Part shown: in pieces, positions 55,366 to 64,000 of the stretch
Numbering within the stretch: the first letter of the stretch is position 1
How the letters are laid out: each line of letters opens with the position of its first letter
From: Magnetaquicoccus sp039908525
GTDB taxonomy: Bacteria; Pseudomonadota; Magnetococcia; Magnetococcales; Magnetaquicoccaceae
DNA: 64,000 nucleotides
Assembly (NCBI GenBank): GCA_039908525.1
Contig: JAMOAY010000012.1
Coordinates: forward strand, 30,453 to 94,452
Direction: 5' to 3'
The notes under the pieces: model-generated
Told to the model about the DNA's origin: nothing
The model's database searches: none
The model's input: only the letters and a program-made list of their open reading frames with translations
Translations under genes and position numbers: made by a program

Positions 55366-55392
55366 GGAAGATGTCTGGCCATCGCCCTCTTG

Positions 55393-55941
55393 TCAGGGGC
55401 GTGCCATCTGAGCGTGTTTGCGGATGCTTTTGCTGATGTTGACGGCAGCCTCCTCGTCGGCCGGGCGGTCCTGCCAGTTTCCTTGCACCAACTCCTGCTT
55501 CAGGACCACCACCCGTACCGAGCCGTACGGATCCTGGCCGGTGACATGGATGTTCACCCGATAACGCAGCGACGGGTTGACCGGGTCCACCTTCCAGTCG
55601 GTGGAGACGATACCCCCCTCGCGACTGGCCACCTGGATCGGCAGCCCCATCACCACCTCCATGGCCCCCGCAAACAGCTTGTCGGCCCGCACGGCCTCGG
55701 CGCTCTTCTTGCCGCCTCCCAGCAGACCACCATCCCCGCCCAGGCTCAGGAAACTGTCCTGTCCCGCCTCATAGGCGGAGCTGGCGCTGTTCTTGTCCCT
55801 GGCATCCTCCATCTCCTTCTTTTGTCCAAACTTGGCCAACTTCTCATCGTCCAGTTTGTTGCGGCTGTTCCACACATTCCCGGAGCAGCCGGCCACCAGC
55901 ACCCCCACCATGAGCGCCGCCATCCAACCCTGTTTTGCCAT
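55393..55941 (-). CDS. DUF3576-like lipoprotein
   Basis: 182 residues. Lipobox VLVAGC at about 20 (ATG 55941, AAGGTGG upstream) implies lipidation and export. The C-terminal half (MGLPIQVASREGGIVSTDWK, then RVNIHVTGQDPYGSVRVVVL, then GNWQDRPADEE) resembles DUF3576 proteins, found mainly in alphaproteobacteria; role unknown. It is convergent with the membrane gene before it and 68 bp from the topA stop. Confidence 0.7.
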   Translation of the reverse strand: MAKQGWMAALMVGVLVAGCSGNVWNSRNKLDDEKLAKFGQKKEMEDARDKNSASSAYEAGQDSFLSLGGDGGLLGGGKKSAEAVRADKLFAGAMEVVMGLPIQVASREGGIVSTDWKVDPVNPSLRYRVNIHVTGQDPYGSVRVVVLKQELVQGNWQDRPADEEAAVNISKSIRKHAQMARP

Positions 55942-56009
55942 ATCGTCCACCTTCTTCCTTTCAATTCGTTAACCTGCCACGCGGGCTGACCTCTGTGACG
56001 ACCATCTCC

Positions 56010-58364
56010 CTACTCCGTCTCATCCTCCTGTTTCTCTCGATAGGAACAGCCCTCCCGCACACAGAGCAGCTCAACGCCCGCACGTTTGGTCACCTTGCGG
56101 GTGACGAACGGCATACTGCACTGGGGACATGGCTGGGCCACCGGTTCATTCCACAAGGCGTTGGTACACTTGGGGTAGCCGGAACAGGAGTAAAAAATCT
56201 TGCCACGCCGGGATTTTTTCTCCAGGAACACACCCTTGCCACAGGCAGGACAGGCAATGCCCGTTGACTTGGGCTTTTCCAGCGGCTGGTTGTTGCGACA
56301 GGCGGGATAGCCGGAACAGGCCAGATATTTGCCGTAACGCCCCTCCTTGACCAGCATGTTCTTGCCGCATTTTTCACACAACTGATCCGAGAGCACCGGC
56401 TCGGCCACCGCTTTCTCCTCCTCCCCCTCCTTCTTGATGTTGCGCGCGTAGCGGCACTCCGGGTAGTTGGAACAGGCCAGAAAACGGCCAAAACGGCCCA
56501 GTTTGTTGACCACCGGTTTGCCACACTCAGGGCAGATCTCGTCGGTGGCCTCGGAGGTGACATCGGCCCGGCTGGTGGATTTTTCCTTCTCCCCCACCTG
56601 CTGGTGGAAGGGTTTCCAGAAGCTTTCCATCAGGGGTACCCAGCTTTTCTCGCCTCGGGAGACCGCGTCCAGATCGTCTTCCAGGTGGGCCGTGAAATGG
56701 TAGTCCACGTAGGTGCGAAAATGTTCCACCAGGAACTTGTTGACCACCATGCCGACATCTTCCGGGAAAAACTTCTTCTGCTCCAGGCGGACATAACCCC
56801 TGTCTTGCAAGGTGGACATGGTGGGGGCATAGGTGGAAGGCCGGCCAATGCCGTAGCTCTCCAGTGCCTTGACCAGGGTGGCCTCGGTAAAACGGGGCGG
56901 CGGTTCGGTAAAATGCTGCAGGGGTTCCACCTGGCGCAACAGCAGCGACTCCCCCTCCGCCAGGGGGGGCAACATGCCATCCGCGTCGTCGTCATTGCGA
57001 TCCTGCAAGGAGACATCGTCCAGCCCTTCGCTGTAGACATCCATGAAACCGGCAAAGGCGATGGCAGAACCGTTGGCGCGCAGCTGGAACGGGGCGTTCG
57101 GCTCCGCCGTGCCCACCGACAGGGTGGCCACCACCTGGTCGATGAGGGCCGTCGCCATCTGGCAGGCCATGGTCCGTTTCCAGATCAATTCATAGAGCAC
57201 GTACAGATCCCGGGGCAGGACGGCCTTCAAGGATTCCGGGGTGCGGGCCGGGTTGGTGGGGCGGATGGCCTCATGGGCCTCCTGGGCATTTTTGGCCGAG
57301 GACTTGTACACCCGCTCCTTGGCAGGCAGAAACGCCTTGCCGTACCGCTGTTCGATCAGGGTCCGCAAGGCCGTCACGGCCTCGGTCGCCAGATTGACCG
57401 AATCGGTACGCATGTAGCTGATCAACCCCTCCACCTCGCCCCCACCCTCGCCGTGAAGGGCCGGCAGCTCCACCCCTTCATAGAGTCGCTGCGCCACCAT
57501 CATGGTTTTCTTGGCCGAAAAACCCAGTTTGCGCGACGCCTCCTGTTGCAGCGTGGAGGTAATGAAGGGGGGAGCGGGGTTGCGTTTGGTCTGTTTTTTG
57601 TCCAACTGGGTCACAAACAAGGGCTGTTCCTGAATGGCCGCCACCCACTCGGCGGCCTGCCGGGCATTCGGGATGTCAAACTTGCCCAGTTTTTTGCCCC
57701 CTGCCACCACCAGACGGGCCCGAAAGGGGCGGGTGGCCGGTGCTCCCTTGGACCGCTGTTTTTCCACATTGGCCAGGATGCTCCAGTATTCCCGACTCTG
57801 GAAGGCGGTGATCTCCGCCTCCCGTTCGCAGACCAGACGCAGGGCCACCGACTGCACCCGCCCGGCCGAAAGACCGGGGCGCACCTTCTTCCACAGCAGG
57901 GGGCTGAGGTTGAAGCCGACCAGATAGTCCAGGGCACGGCGGGCCTGTTGGGCGTTGACCATGTCCATGTCCACCTCACGGGCATGGCTGACCGCCTCCT
58001 GGATGGCCCGCTTGGTGATTTCATGAAACACCACCCGCCGGGCGGGAGTCGCGGCAATCTCCTTTTTTTGTCGCAGTACCTCCAGGACATGCCAGGAGAT
58101 GGCCTCACCCTCCCGGTCCGGGTCGGTGGCCAGCAACAACATCTCTGCTTTTTTGGCCGCTGCAGTCAGGGCTGTCACATGTTTGACCGACTGTTTGGAG
58201 ATCTCATAGCTCATATGAAACCCCCGTTCCGTATCCACCGAGCCACCTTTGCTGGGCAGATCCCGAATATGTCCATAGGTGGCGATGACCTGATACTCCG
58301 CACCGAGAAATTTCTCGATGGTTTTGGCCTTCGCCGGCGATTCAACAATGACAAGGGTGTGCAT
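56010..58364 (-). CDS. topA: DNA topoisomerase I
   Basis: Type IA enzyme relaxing negative supercoils, 784 aa. N-terminal TOPRIM (MHTLVIVESPAKAKTIEKFL; ATDPDREGEAISWH), catalytic tyrosine in GLISYMRTDSVNL, and four C-terminal cysteine clusters (CPECGKPVVNKLG, CEKCGKNMLVKEG, CPACGKGVFLEKK, CPQCSMPF). The start at 58364 is the family N-terminus. Directly downstream of dprA (46 bp), a common proteobacterial arrangement. Confidence 0.97.
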   Translation of the reverse strand: MHTLVIVESPAKAKTIEKFLGAEYQVIATYGHIRDLPSKGGSVDTERGFHMSYEISKQSVKHVTALTAAAKKAEMLLLATDPDREGEAISWHVLEVLRQKKEIAATPARRVVFHEITKRAIQEAVSHAREVDMDMVNAQQARRALDYLVGFNLSPLLWKKVRPGLSAGRVQSVALRLVCEREAEITAFQSREYWSILANVEKQRSKGAPATRPFRARLVVAGGKKLGKFDIPNARQAAEWVAAIQEQPLFVTQLDKKQTKRNPAPPFITSTLQQEASRKLGFSAKKTMMVAQRLYEGVELPALHGEGGGEVEGLISYMRTDSVNLATEAVTALRTLIEQRYGKAFLPAKERVYKSSAKNAQEAHEAIRPTNPARTPESLKAVLPRDLYVLYELIWKRTMACQMATALIDQVVATLSVGTAEPNAPFQLRANGSAIAFAGFMDVYSEGLDDVSLQDRNDDDADGMLPPLAEGESLLLRQVEPLQHFTEPPPRFTEATLVKALESYGIGRPSTYAPTMSTLQDRGYVRLEQKKFFPEDVGMVVNKFLVEHFRTYVDYHFTAHLEDDLDAVSRGEKSWVPLMESFWKPFHQQVGEKEKSTSRADVTSEATDEICPECGKPVVNKLGRFGRFLACSNYPECRYARNIKKEGEEEKAVAEPVLSDQLCEKCGKNMLVKEGRYGKYLACSGYPACRNNQPLEKPKSTGIACPACGKGVFLEKKSRRGKIFYSCSGYPKCTNALWNEPVAQPCPQCSMPFVTRKVTKRAGVELLCVREGCSYREKQEDETE

Positions 58365-58410
58365 GATGATCCATGTACCAGGATAGAATATGAATAAATG
58401 ACAGCATGGG

Positions 58411-59538
58411 TCAGACGCGCCGCAGGGCAAATTGATTGCCCGGCAGCCGCTGTACCACCCCGACCAGTTCCAACTGCAGTAAAATGCGCGAAAGTGCGGC
58501 CACTGTCAAATGGGATCGCCGTGCCAGTTCGTCGGCTTGCACCGGGCCCTGTTTGAGCAGGGCGTGCACCGCCGCCGACTCGGTGCCCACGGCGACGGGC
58601 GTCTCTGTCCGGTTGGGGGTGGCGCGGGGTGTCAGGGTGGGTGGGCGGGGATCCCAGGCGAACGCCTGCAGGATATCCTCCACCTTCTCCAGATAGGTGG
58701 CCCCCTGTTGCAACAGATGGTTGCTGCCTTGATAACGGGCATCTCCCACCTGTGCAGGTACGGCGAACACCTCGCGCCCCTGCTCCAGGGCCAGACGGGC
58801 CGTCACCAGGGAGCCGGAACGCAGGGCGGCCTCCACCACCGCCACCCCCCGGCTCAGACCGCTGATGATCCGATTGCGGGGTGGAAACAGATAGGCAGCC
58901 GGCGGGGTGCCCAACGGGGCCTCGGTCACCAGGGCTCCCTGGGCGATGATGCGCTGGCGCAGGGGGGCATTGCGGGAGGGGTAGAGCACATCCAGCCCGG
59001 TTGCCAGCACGGCAACGGTTACCCCCCGACCCTCCAGGGCACCCCAGTGGGCTGCGGTATCGATCCCTTCGGCCAACCCGCTGATGGTGGCCAGACCCTG
59101 TTGGGCCAGGCCCATGGCCAACTGGTAGGCAAAACGACCGCCGGCGGGGGTTGCCTGTCGGGAACCCACCACCGCCAGGCTGTTTGTGTGCGACAGGTGT
59201 CCCGGATCGCCCAGGACAAACAGGGCCGGAGGCGGATCATGAATCTCCTGCAGCAGGGGAGGGTACGCGGCATCACCCAGTACCAGCAGATGACCGCCCA
59301 GGTCTGTGAGGCGGTCCAGCTCCTGCCGAAGGGGCTCCTCGGGCATCTCCCGGCGCAGGCGCAATATTTTGTGCAGAAAAGGCAACTGGATGTCCGGCAC
59401 CCCCTCCCAGGCCTGCTCTGTGGCCTCCAGCATCGCCTGCGCCCCGCCGAAATGGCGCAACAGGCGGCTGATGCGCACCGGACCAAGCCCGGGGGTTCTG
59501 ATCAGCTTCAACCATTCCAGAAGTGCAGGGCGATCCAT
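58411..59538 (-). CDS. dprA: DNA-processing protein DprA
   Basis: Binds single-stranded DNA and loads RecA during natural transformation. 375 aa: SAM-like N-terminal region (LKLIRTPGLGPVRISRLLRH), Rossmann-like core with VVGSRQATPAGGRFAYQLA, SGLAEGIDTAAHWGAL and PPRNRIISGLSRGVAVVEA, and a C-terminal winged-helix (LLKQGPVQADELARRSHLTV). It lies between the LysM-tail homologue and topA. Confidence 0.95.
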   Translation of the reverse strand: MDRPALLEWLKLIRTPGLGPVRISRLLRHFGGAQAMLEATEQAWEGVPDIQLPFLHKILRLRREMPEEPLRQELDRLTDLGGHLLVLGDAAYPPLLQEIHDPPPALFVLGDPGHLSHTNSLAVVGSRQATPAGGRFAYQLAMGLAQQGLATISGLAEGIDTAAHWGALEGRGVTVAVLATGLDVLYPSRNAPLRQRIIAQGALVTEAPLGTPPAAYLFPPRNRIISGLSRGVAVVEAALRSGSLVTARLALEQGREVFAVPAQVGDARYQGSNHLLQQGATYLEKVEDILQAFAWDPRPPTLTPRATPNRTETPVAVGTESAAVHALLKQGPVQADELARRSHLTVAALSRILLQLELVGVVQRLPGNQFALRRV

Positions 59539-59550
59539 GGTGGCAGCGCT

Positions 59551-60450
59551 CTAACGACTGACCGCTTCGTCCCCCCGGCTGACCGGGTGGGAGGTGGGCC
59601 CCAACAGGGCAAGAGAGGCTTTTTCACCGATCAGATACAGGGTTGCCTCACCGATGGGCTGGGGCTGATCACGCAGGGCTTGGCCGCTGACAGGATCCAG
59701 GCCGGGGGCAGGGGTGTGTACGATGGTCACAACCAGCCCGGGGGATACCCGATCCCGGCGACCGAGCCCCACCACGACCACCTGATCCGCACCGGCCTCA
59801 TTCGTCTCCCCCGGCAGCCACAAAAGGCGGCCACGCACCGGGGCCACGGCCTGGTTGTGATAGGGGAAGTCGCGGTTGAAATCCTGATCGTGCAGCAGTC
59901 TGTCGCCGGTTTGCACGCTGTCCTGGAGGGAGATGATCTCTGCGCGCCATGCACGCTCCACACGCTCTCCAGTGATCCGCAACGTGCCCAGGGTGTGGGC
60001 CAGTTGGCCCATGGGCTCGCCATTGCCGGGATCGGTCAGCTGTGCGCCGGGCCGATAGATCAACAGGGTGGAACCGGCGGTCATCGGTTGCTCCAGATGG
60101 AGCAGTACCTTTTCTCCCTGTTGTATCGAACCTGTCTGCCAACGACCGCTGATATGGCCCTGATCCGCCTGCCCGGTGCCGAGGAGCCGCATGCCGTGGC
60201 GCAGCAGGTGCTGGAGCATGTCTTGCTGGTCAACCGTTCGATGAGTGGCCAGGCGTGTGGCCGGACCGGTGTGGACAGTGGGGCTCACCGGCTCCCTGGG
60301 CGGTGGTGCCGGGCGGGTCGTCCGGGGCGAGCGGGCCGGGCCCGGGTCGGGTCCGGCTTCGTCTGCGGATACCACCCCGGCCGGCATCGCACCGGCGGTG
60401 TGGCCCGCCAGGAGGGTGGCCAACAGCCAACGGCCAACGGTATGGGTCAT
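59551..60450 (-). CDS. Exported protein related to the C-terminal half of LysM proteins next to dprA
   Basis: 299 residues. Signal peptide (MTHTVGRWLLATLLAGHTAG, then AMPA), Pro/Arg-rich linker, and a C-terminal region with YRPGAQLTDPGNGEPMGQLA, TLRITGERVERAWRAEII, QTGDRLLHDQ, QVVVVGLGRRDRVSPGLVVT. This pattern resembles the non-LysM part of LysM proteins encoded before dprA in many proteobacteria; the LysM motif itself appears to be missing here. A cell-wall-related role is inferred. Its start overlaps the plsY stop (ATGA) and dprA begins 12 bp later. Confidence 0.7.
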   Translation of the reverse strand: MTHTVGRWLLATLLAGHTAGAMPAGVVSADEAGPDPGPARSPRTTRPAPPPREPVSPTVHTGPATRLATHRTVDQQDMLQHLLRHGMRLLGTGQADQGHISGRWQTGSIQQGEKVLLHLEQPMTAGSTLLIYRPGAQLTDPGNGEPMGQLAHTLGTLRITGERVERAWRAEIISLQDSVQTGDRLLHDQDFNRDFPYHNQAVAPVRGRLLWLPGETNEAGADQVVVVGLGRRDRVSPGLVVTIVHTPAPGLDPVSGQALRDQPQPIGEATLYLIGEKASLALLGPTSHPVSRGDEAVSR

Positions 60451-61103
60451 GATCCACCTGTGGGGTTGGAGTGGGGTGGTGGTGTGGCGCGGGTCGAGGT
60501 CGATTGCCCGATGCGTGGCTCTGTTCCGTGGGCCAGGCGCTGGATATTGGTGCGGTGGCGCCAAAAAACCCAGGGCACAATGAGGAGTGCGGTGGCCATC
60601 GCCGTTCGCGACCCTTGGGAAAAGAGGAATCCCGGCAGCAGCAAAAAGGCCAGCAGAGCCGCCAAAGAGGAGGTGCGCCACACCAGTGCGGCCAGCAGCC
60701 AAGTGAGGAGGGCATAGAGACCGGCCTCCGGGGTCCAGGCCAGGTAGATCCCCAGGCCGGTGGCCACCCCCTTGCCCCCCTTGAAACGCAGGTAGAGCGG
60801 ATAGAGGTGGCCCAGAAAGAGCGCCAGGGCAATCCCGCCGGTCAGGGGGGCGTCTGCCCCCAGCCACGACCGGGCCAGCAGCACGGGCAGAAAACCTTTC
60901 AACATATCCAGTAAAAGGGCGATGGCGCCGGCCATGCGACCGGCCGTGCGCAGCACATTGGTGGCGCCGATATTGCCGCTGCCCTGTTGTCGAATGTCGC
61001 CCCTGCCCATGAGGCGGGCCACCAGCAGACCAAACGGGATGGCGCCCAGCAGATAGGCGGCGACTATCCAGAGGCTGGCGGTCAGGGTGTCGGGGGCGGT
61101 CAT
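60447..61103 (-). CDS. plsY: Glycerol-3-phosphate acyltransferase PlsY
   Basis: First acylation step of membrane lipid synthesis, using acyl-phosphate. 218 aa with six or so membrane segments, SGNIGATNVLRTAG, LFLGHLYPLYLRFKGGKGVA (both family motifs) and a third motif near WRTSSLAAL. Start ATG 61103 follows AGGAGC. The extra hydrophilic C-terminal ~25 residues are Thr/Pro/Ser-rich. Confidence 0.95.
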   Translation of the reverse strand: MTAPDTLTASLWIVAAYLLGAIPFGLLVARLMGRGDIRQQGSGNIGATNVLRTAGRMAGAIALLLDMLKGFLPVLLARSWLGADAPLTGGIALALFLGHLYPLYLRFKGGKGVATGLGIYLAWTPEAGLYALLTWLLAALVWRTSSLAALLAFLLLPGFLFSQGSRTAMATALLIVPWVFWRHRTNIQRLAHGTEPRIGQSTSTRATPPPHSNPTGGS

Positions 61104-61301
61104 GATACCGCTCCTGCCGGCTTCCCGCCGGGGGTGCAACCCTGCCCGTCGGCCGTCGGCCAACACCGGAAACATCTCATCATCTCCACTCCATGGCAAG
61201 AGAGAACGCTTGCACGACGAACCGTTTACCCTTATCGTGTCACAGTCTAGCCGGTTACGGTGCCGTTCGGAAACCTATTTTGTGAAGGAAAGAGATCCAT
61301 C

Positions 61302-61814
61302 ATGTCCAAATCCCTGAACAGAGTGCAATTGATCGGCTATCTGGGTGCCGATCCTGAAATGCGGTTCACCCAGGACGGTCGTGCGATTGCCAGTTTGAGG
61401 GTGGCCACCACGGATTCATGGACGGACAAACAGGGGCAGAAGCAGGAGCGCACAGAGTGGCATGCCATCTCGGTATTCGGAAAATTGGCCGAAATCGCCC
61501 AGCAGTATCTGCGCAAGGGTAGCAAAGTTTTTCTCGAAGGCCAACTGCAAACCGACAAATACACCGACAAACAGGGGATCGAGCGTTACAGCACCAAAAT
61601 CGTCCTCAACCCTTTTGGCGGGCAGATGATCATGCTGGACAGAGCGGGAACGGGCGGTTCGGGCGCGGCGTATGGGGAGACCCCGGCCTATGCGGGGCCG
61701 CCTGGGGCCCACTATGCCAGCGCGCCTCCCGTGCAAAGGGCGGCTCAGGCTCCGCACGCTGCCCCGGAGGCGTTCAACCAGACTCCGGAGTTTGATGACG
61801 ATATCCCGTTTTGA
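61302..61814 (+). CDS. ssb: Single-stranded DNA-binding protein
   Basis: 170 residues: OB-fold (MSKSLNRVQLIGYLGADPEM, then WHAISVFGKLAEIAQQYLRK, then GSKVFLEGQLQTDKYTDKQG), an Ala/Pro/Gly-rich linker and the acidic tip DDDIPF that recruits partner proteins. ATG 61302 has AAGGAAAGAGA upstream. Alone, between divergent plsY and the convergent glycosyltransferase. Confidence 0.96.
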   Translation: MSKSLNRVQLIGYLGADPEMRFTQDGRAIASLRVATTDSWTDKQGQKQERTEWHAISVFGKLAEIAQQYLRKGSKVFLEGQLQTDKYTDKQGIERYSTKIVLNPFGGQMIMLDRAGTGGSGAAYGETPAYAGPPGAHYASAPPVQRAAQAPHAAPEAFNQTPEFDDDIPF

Positions 61815-61840
61815 GATATTGGCCTGCGGGTCGAGCGGCC

Positions 61841-63040
61841 TCATTGGCCGACGCACCAGAACTCCTGCCGATCCAACCGACGATAACACTCCAACAGGGA
61901 CTCGCAGGCCACAGCCGGGAGGGTCACGCCCATGGCCGTCAGCAGGTCCGCGGTCGCCTGGGCGATGGGTTGTTTGGGACAGCCCTGTTCGGTGGCAAAA
62001 TGGATGTACTTCAGGATTTGGAAGGCGTTGAAACCCTGGAAAAACCGTTTGCGAAACGCCGGCAGCGAACCGGTGTTGGCGCGCATCTCCTCCGTTCGTG
62101 CTTCCCACAGCTGTTTGTTCAGAAAATCCTGCAAGGGGGGTGGCAATCCGGCCAGCGTGGCCTGCCACTCTCCGTGATACAACGGTTCCAGGCGCATGAA
62201 GAGCTGCCCGAGATGGTGGAAGAGTTGGGGATCGGAGATCTGTCCCAAATCCTTGTGGCCGGAGAGTTCGTCGGAGATGGCCCGACCGGTGCCAAACGGC
62301 ACCCGGTGTGAGGCGCGGGCCGAGGGGAAGACCGTGGTGGTGTTGAGCGTTCGGAAACCCCCCAGAGGGATGATCTTTTGCAGAAAATAAAAATCTTCGC
62401 CGGCCTTGCGCCGGTTCATTCCTCCCTGCTGCCGATAGGGGGCGGCCCGCACCGCCATGCTGGAGCCAACGGTGTGGAAGGCGTGTGGGAAACCGCTCCA
62501 GCGCAGGCCGTGTACATGGTAGCGCAGATACAGTTCATACTGCACGATTGCCTGTCGGTGATGGGTGGGCAAGTCGGCCCAGGGGTGCTCGAAATGGATG
62601 GAGCAGCCGGGGCTGTGGGGATGGTCGGCGGCATAGCCGTGCAGTGCCTGCAGATAGTTGGGGGCTACCTGGCAGTCGGCATCCAGGCAAACGATCAGGC
62701 CGTCCTCTTTGTGTGGATCGGCAAAACGCTCCAGGGCCCAGTCCATGCCGATCTTGCGTGCGGTGCCCACCCCGGCCAGGCGGGTCGGCAGTTGGGGTTC
62801 GAAGAGCAGATGGAACGTCCGGTGGTCGTGCCGGTGGTCGTTGATCCATGTCCGGGCGCTCTGCCAGGTCTGCTGATTGTGTTCCTGGACGGCGGGGGGA
62901 TCGTCTGCCGCGCCATTGATGACCACCACCACCGCGACAGGAGAGGAGGGGAGGTGGCAACGCCACAACGACTCCAGCGTGGTGAGCAGATCGGGCTCAT
63001 CGTGGCAGGGAATCACAACCACCATGTGTGGATCGGGCAT
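61841..63040 (-). CDS. Family 2 glycosyltransferase-like protein
   Basis: 399 residues: N-terminal GT-A fold with VVVIPCHDEPDLLTTLESLW, the DxD-like LDADCQVAPNYL and a later GEDFYFLQKIIPLGGF stretch typical of GT2 enzymes, then a C-terminal helical region without a membrane segment (about 290-390). The nucleotide-sugar and acceptor are not predictable. It stands alone and is convergent with ssb (26 bp). Confidence 0.82.
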   Translation of the reverse strand: MPDPHMVVVIPCHDEPDLLTTLESLWRCHLPSSPVAVVVVINGAADDPPAVQEHNQQTWQSARTWINDHRHDHRTFHLLFEPQLPTRLAGVGTARKIGMDWALERFADPHKEDGLIVCLDADCQVAPNYLQALHGYAADHPHSPGCSIHFEHPWADLPTHHRQAIVQYELYLRYHVHGLRWSGFPHAFHTVGSSMAVRAAPYRQQGGMNRRKAGEDFYFLQKIIPLGGFRTLNTTTVFPSARASHRVPFGTGRAISDELSGHKDLGQISDPQLFHHLGQLFMRLEPLYHGEWQATLAGLPPPLQDFLNKQLWEARTEEMRANTGSLPAFRKRFFQGFNAFQILKYIHFATEQGCPKQPIAQATADLLTAMGVTLPAVACESLLECYRRLDRQEFWCVGQ

Positions 63041-63276
63041 CTCTGTTTTCCGGGTCAGGGGGTGCCAAACGAGCGGACATCCACAAGGTTTGTAAAAAAA
63101 TGGTTATTGAACCGTATTGGGTTGACGTAGGCGGTCGAAAAACGGTAGCGTATAAAATCCTTCCATGCTAGGCTTGCAGGAGGTTTTTTGGATTTCCAGG
63201 TGATTGGCCCGTGACTGGTGGGGCGTTTTTCCAAACAAACAACGTGTTCGTTCATCATCCGCACAGGAGAAAAAAA

Positions 63277-63666
63277 ATGAGAAAAACGGTGAATATGTTG
63301 GCATTGGCCGCCCTGTTGGGTGGCGCGGTTATGCTCTCTGCTGGCGACGCTGCGGCCTGGGGCTGGGGTGGTCCGTGGAACAACAACGGCTGGGGCAATA
63401 ACGGTTGGGGCAACAACGGCTGGAACAACGGCTGGAACAACAACAACAACTGGATTGGCAACGGCAATGGCAATGGCCGCGCCAATGGCAATTTCGGTTT
63501 CAGCATGGGCGGTGATGTGGCCGGTTCCGGAAACGGTTATGGCAACAACGACTGGAACAACAACTGGAACAACAACAACAACTGGAACAACGGCTGGAAC
63601 AATGGCTGGGGTGGTCCGGGTTGGGGTGGTCCGGGTTGGGGTGGTCCGGGTGGTTGGGGTTGGTAG
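63277..63666 (+). CDS. Secreted Gly/Asn/Trp-rich protein, sulfur-globule-protein-like
   Basis: 129 residues: clear Sec signal peptide (MRKTVNMLALAALLGGAVML, cleavage after AGDAAA) and a mature part almost wholly of Gly, Asn and Trp in short repeats (GWGNNGWGNNGWNNGW; GWGGPGWGGPGWGGPG). This resembles the envelope proteins of sulfur globules in sulfur bacteria, which are Gly/Asn-rich with aromatic residues. Together with tusA-dsrE2 it fits a sulfur-storing organism; low-complexity similarity alone is weak evidence. ATG 63277 follows AGGAGA, and a strong terminator follows 95 bp downstream, so it is probably a single abundant transcript. Confidence 0.6.
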   Translation: MRKTVNMLALAALLGGAVMLSAGDAAAWGWGGPWNNNGWGNNGWGNNGWNNGWNNNNNWIGNGNGNGRANGNFGFSMGGDVAGSGNGYGNNDWNNNWNNNNNWNNGWNNGWGGPGWGGPGWGGPGGWGW

Positions 63667-63760
63667 AAGCGGCTTGACCTGTTTGTCGTGGAGAGTGGTT
63701 GCGGAAGCGGCCTGATCGTTGCCGGCACGCCGTGCTGGCAGTGACGAGGGTGCGTTGGTT

Positions 63761-63792
63761 GGGGGGGCGCTTTTTGCCCCCCCGATTTTTTT
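63761..63792 (+). terminator. Rho-independent terminator
   Basis: Stem GGGGGGGC with GCCCCCCC, loop GCTTTTT, then GATTTTTTT. 8-bp stem and T7 tail: a textbook intrinsic terminator after the Gly/Asn/Trp-rich gene. Confidence 0.92.
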
Positions 63793-63899
63793 GCGGGCCA
63801 TCCTGTTGGGACGTGAATGTGTATCGTCTCAAAATAGAATAGTTTTTTCGCTTTTGTCGGCTCGATTGAAACTATTTTGCAGTGGTCTGTATTTTTCTG

Positions 63900-63928
63900 T
63901 TGACAGTGTCGGAGGGTTTCTGTTAACT
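63900..63928 (+). promoter_or_regulatory. Possible sigma-70 promoter for a gene beyond the window
   Basis: Perfect -35 TTGACA, 17-base spacer, weak -10 TTAACT. The -10 match is only three of six bases, so this is tentative. Confidence 0.25.
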
Positions 63929-64000
63929 TCTCCTTCCTGGCTGTGGAGGCCACCTTGCACCGTTGAGTGCGGGTTCTGATCTTTCAAAATCTGGTAATCA

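Larger units (their letters stand above)
63667..64000. other. Non-coding 3' end of window
   Basis: 334 bp after the sulfur-globule-like gene, containing the terminator at 63761 and an AT-rich part with a promoter-like site at 63900. No gene recognised. Confidence 0.6.

Noticed and set aside
63122..63156. Promoter TTGACG/TATAAA before the sulfur-globule-like gene
   Set aside because: The spacer is 23 bases, too long for a sigma-70 promoter.

Overview
The window is a high-GC chromosomal segment, densely coded on both strands, from a motile Gram-negative proteobacterium. It carries flagellar basal-body and export genes, about half a dozen two-component proteins, a chemoreceptor, lipid-anchored proteins, a TusA/DsrE2 sulfur-carrier pair and a Gly/Asn/Trp-rich secreted protein resembling a sulfur-globule envelope protein. 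Together with several Sel1-repeat proteins, an Rpn-type nuclease, DUF1640 and DUF3576 proteins and the alphaproteobacterial flavour of the housekeeping genes, this suggests a sulfur-oxidising, alphaproteobacterial-like lineage such as the Magnetococcales. That is inference; no magnetosome gene is present here.

Layout. 1-6368: flgC (partial)-fliE-fliF-fliG-fliH-fliI, all forward. 6408-14530: signalling block with a large hybrid kinase facing fliI, then cheR, a receiver-kinase, a NarL-type regulator and a chemoreceptor. 14648-19352: a 59-residue protein, an unusual solute-binding/metallo-beta-lactamase/cyclic-nucleotide-binding fusion and a UDP-glucuronate epimerase. 19514-24902: dnaB, alr and priA, separated by a MITE-like, hairpin-rich element and its partial copy. 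25241-34217: accessory island. 34616-42706: a two-CW protein and four more receiver, kinase or cyclic-di-GMP proteins. 42711-48037: CcsA-like membrane protein, ispD-ispF, a membrane FGE-fold protein and an 18-repeat Sel1 protein. 48304-48887: toxin-antitoxin pair. 48925-53784: argD-argF-argG-argH. 53925-55941: dsrE2-tusA, a small membrane protein and a DUF3576 lipoprotein. 56010-61103: plsY, a LysM-protein tail homologue, dprA and topA. 61302-63666: ssb, a family-2 glycosyltransferase and the sulfur-globule-like protein, closed by a strong terminator.

The most interesting part is the island. Two large convergent genes, one cyclase-homology/NACHT/FGE-fold and one TIR/NACHT/FGE-fold, end in C-type-lectin-like domains. 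Their last ~125 bp look like variable repeats of a diversity-generating retroelement (DGR): 28 invariant codons are identical at every base, while amino-acid differences are concentrated in a few codons that keep the family's NNY spacing. Upstream of this stretch the two genes differ at synonymous sites. The shared tract continues past both stop codons into an identical 8-bp-stem hairpin, giving a 107-bp inverted repeat around a DUF1640 gene. No reverse transcriptase or template repeat lies in the window, so these would be remote targets. The TIR gene carries a one-base frameshift in an A7 run, which may be a mutation, a sequence error or a phase switch. A Sel1 gene and an Rpn-nuclease gene with 14 tandem tetrapeptides lie just upstream of it on the same strand.
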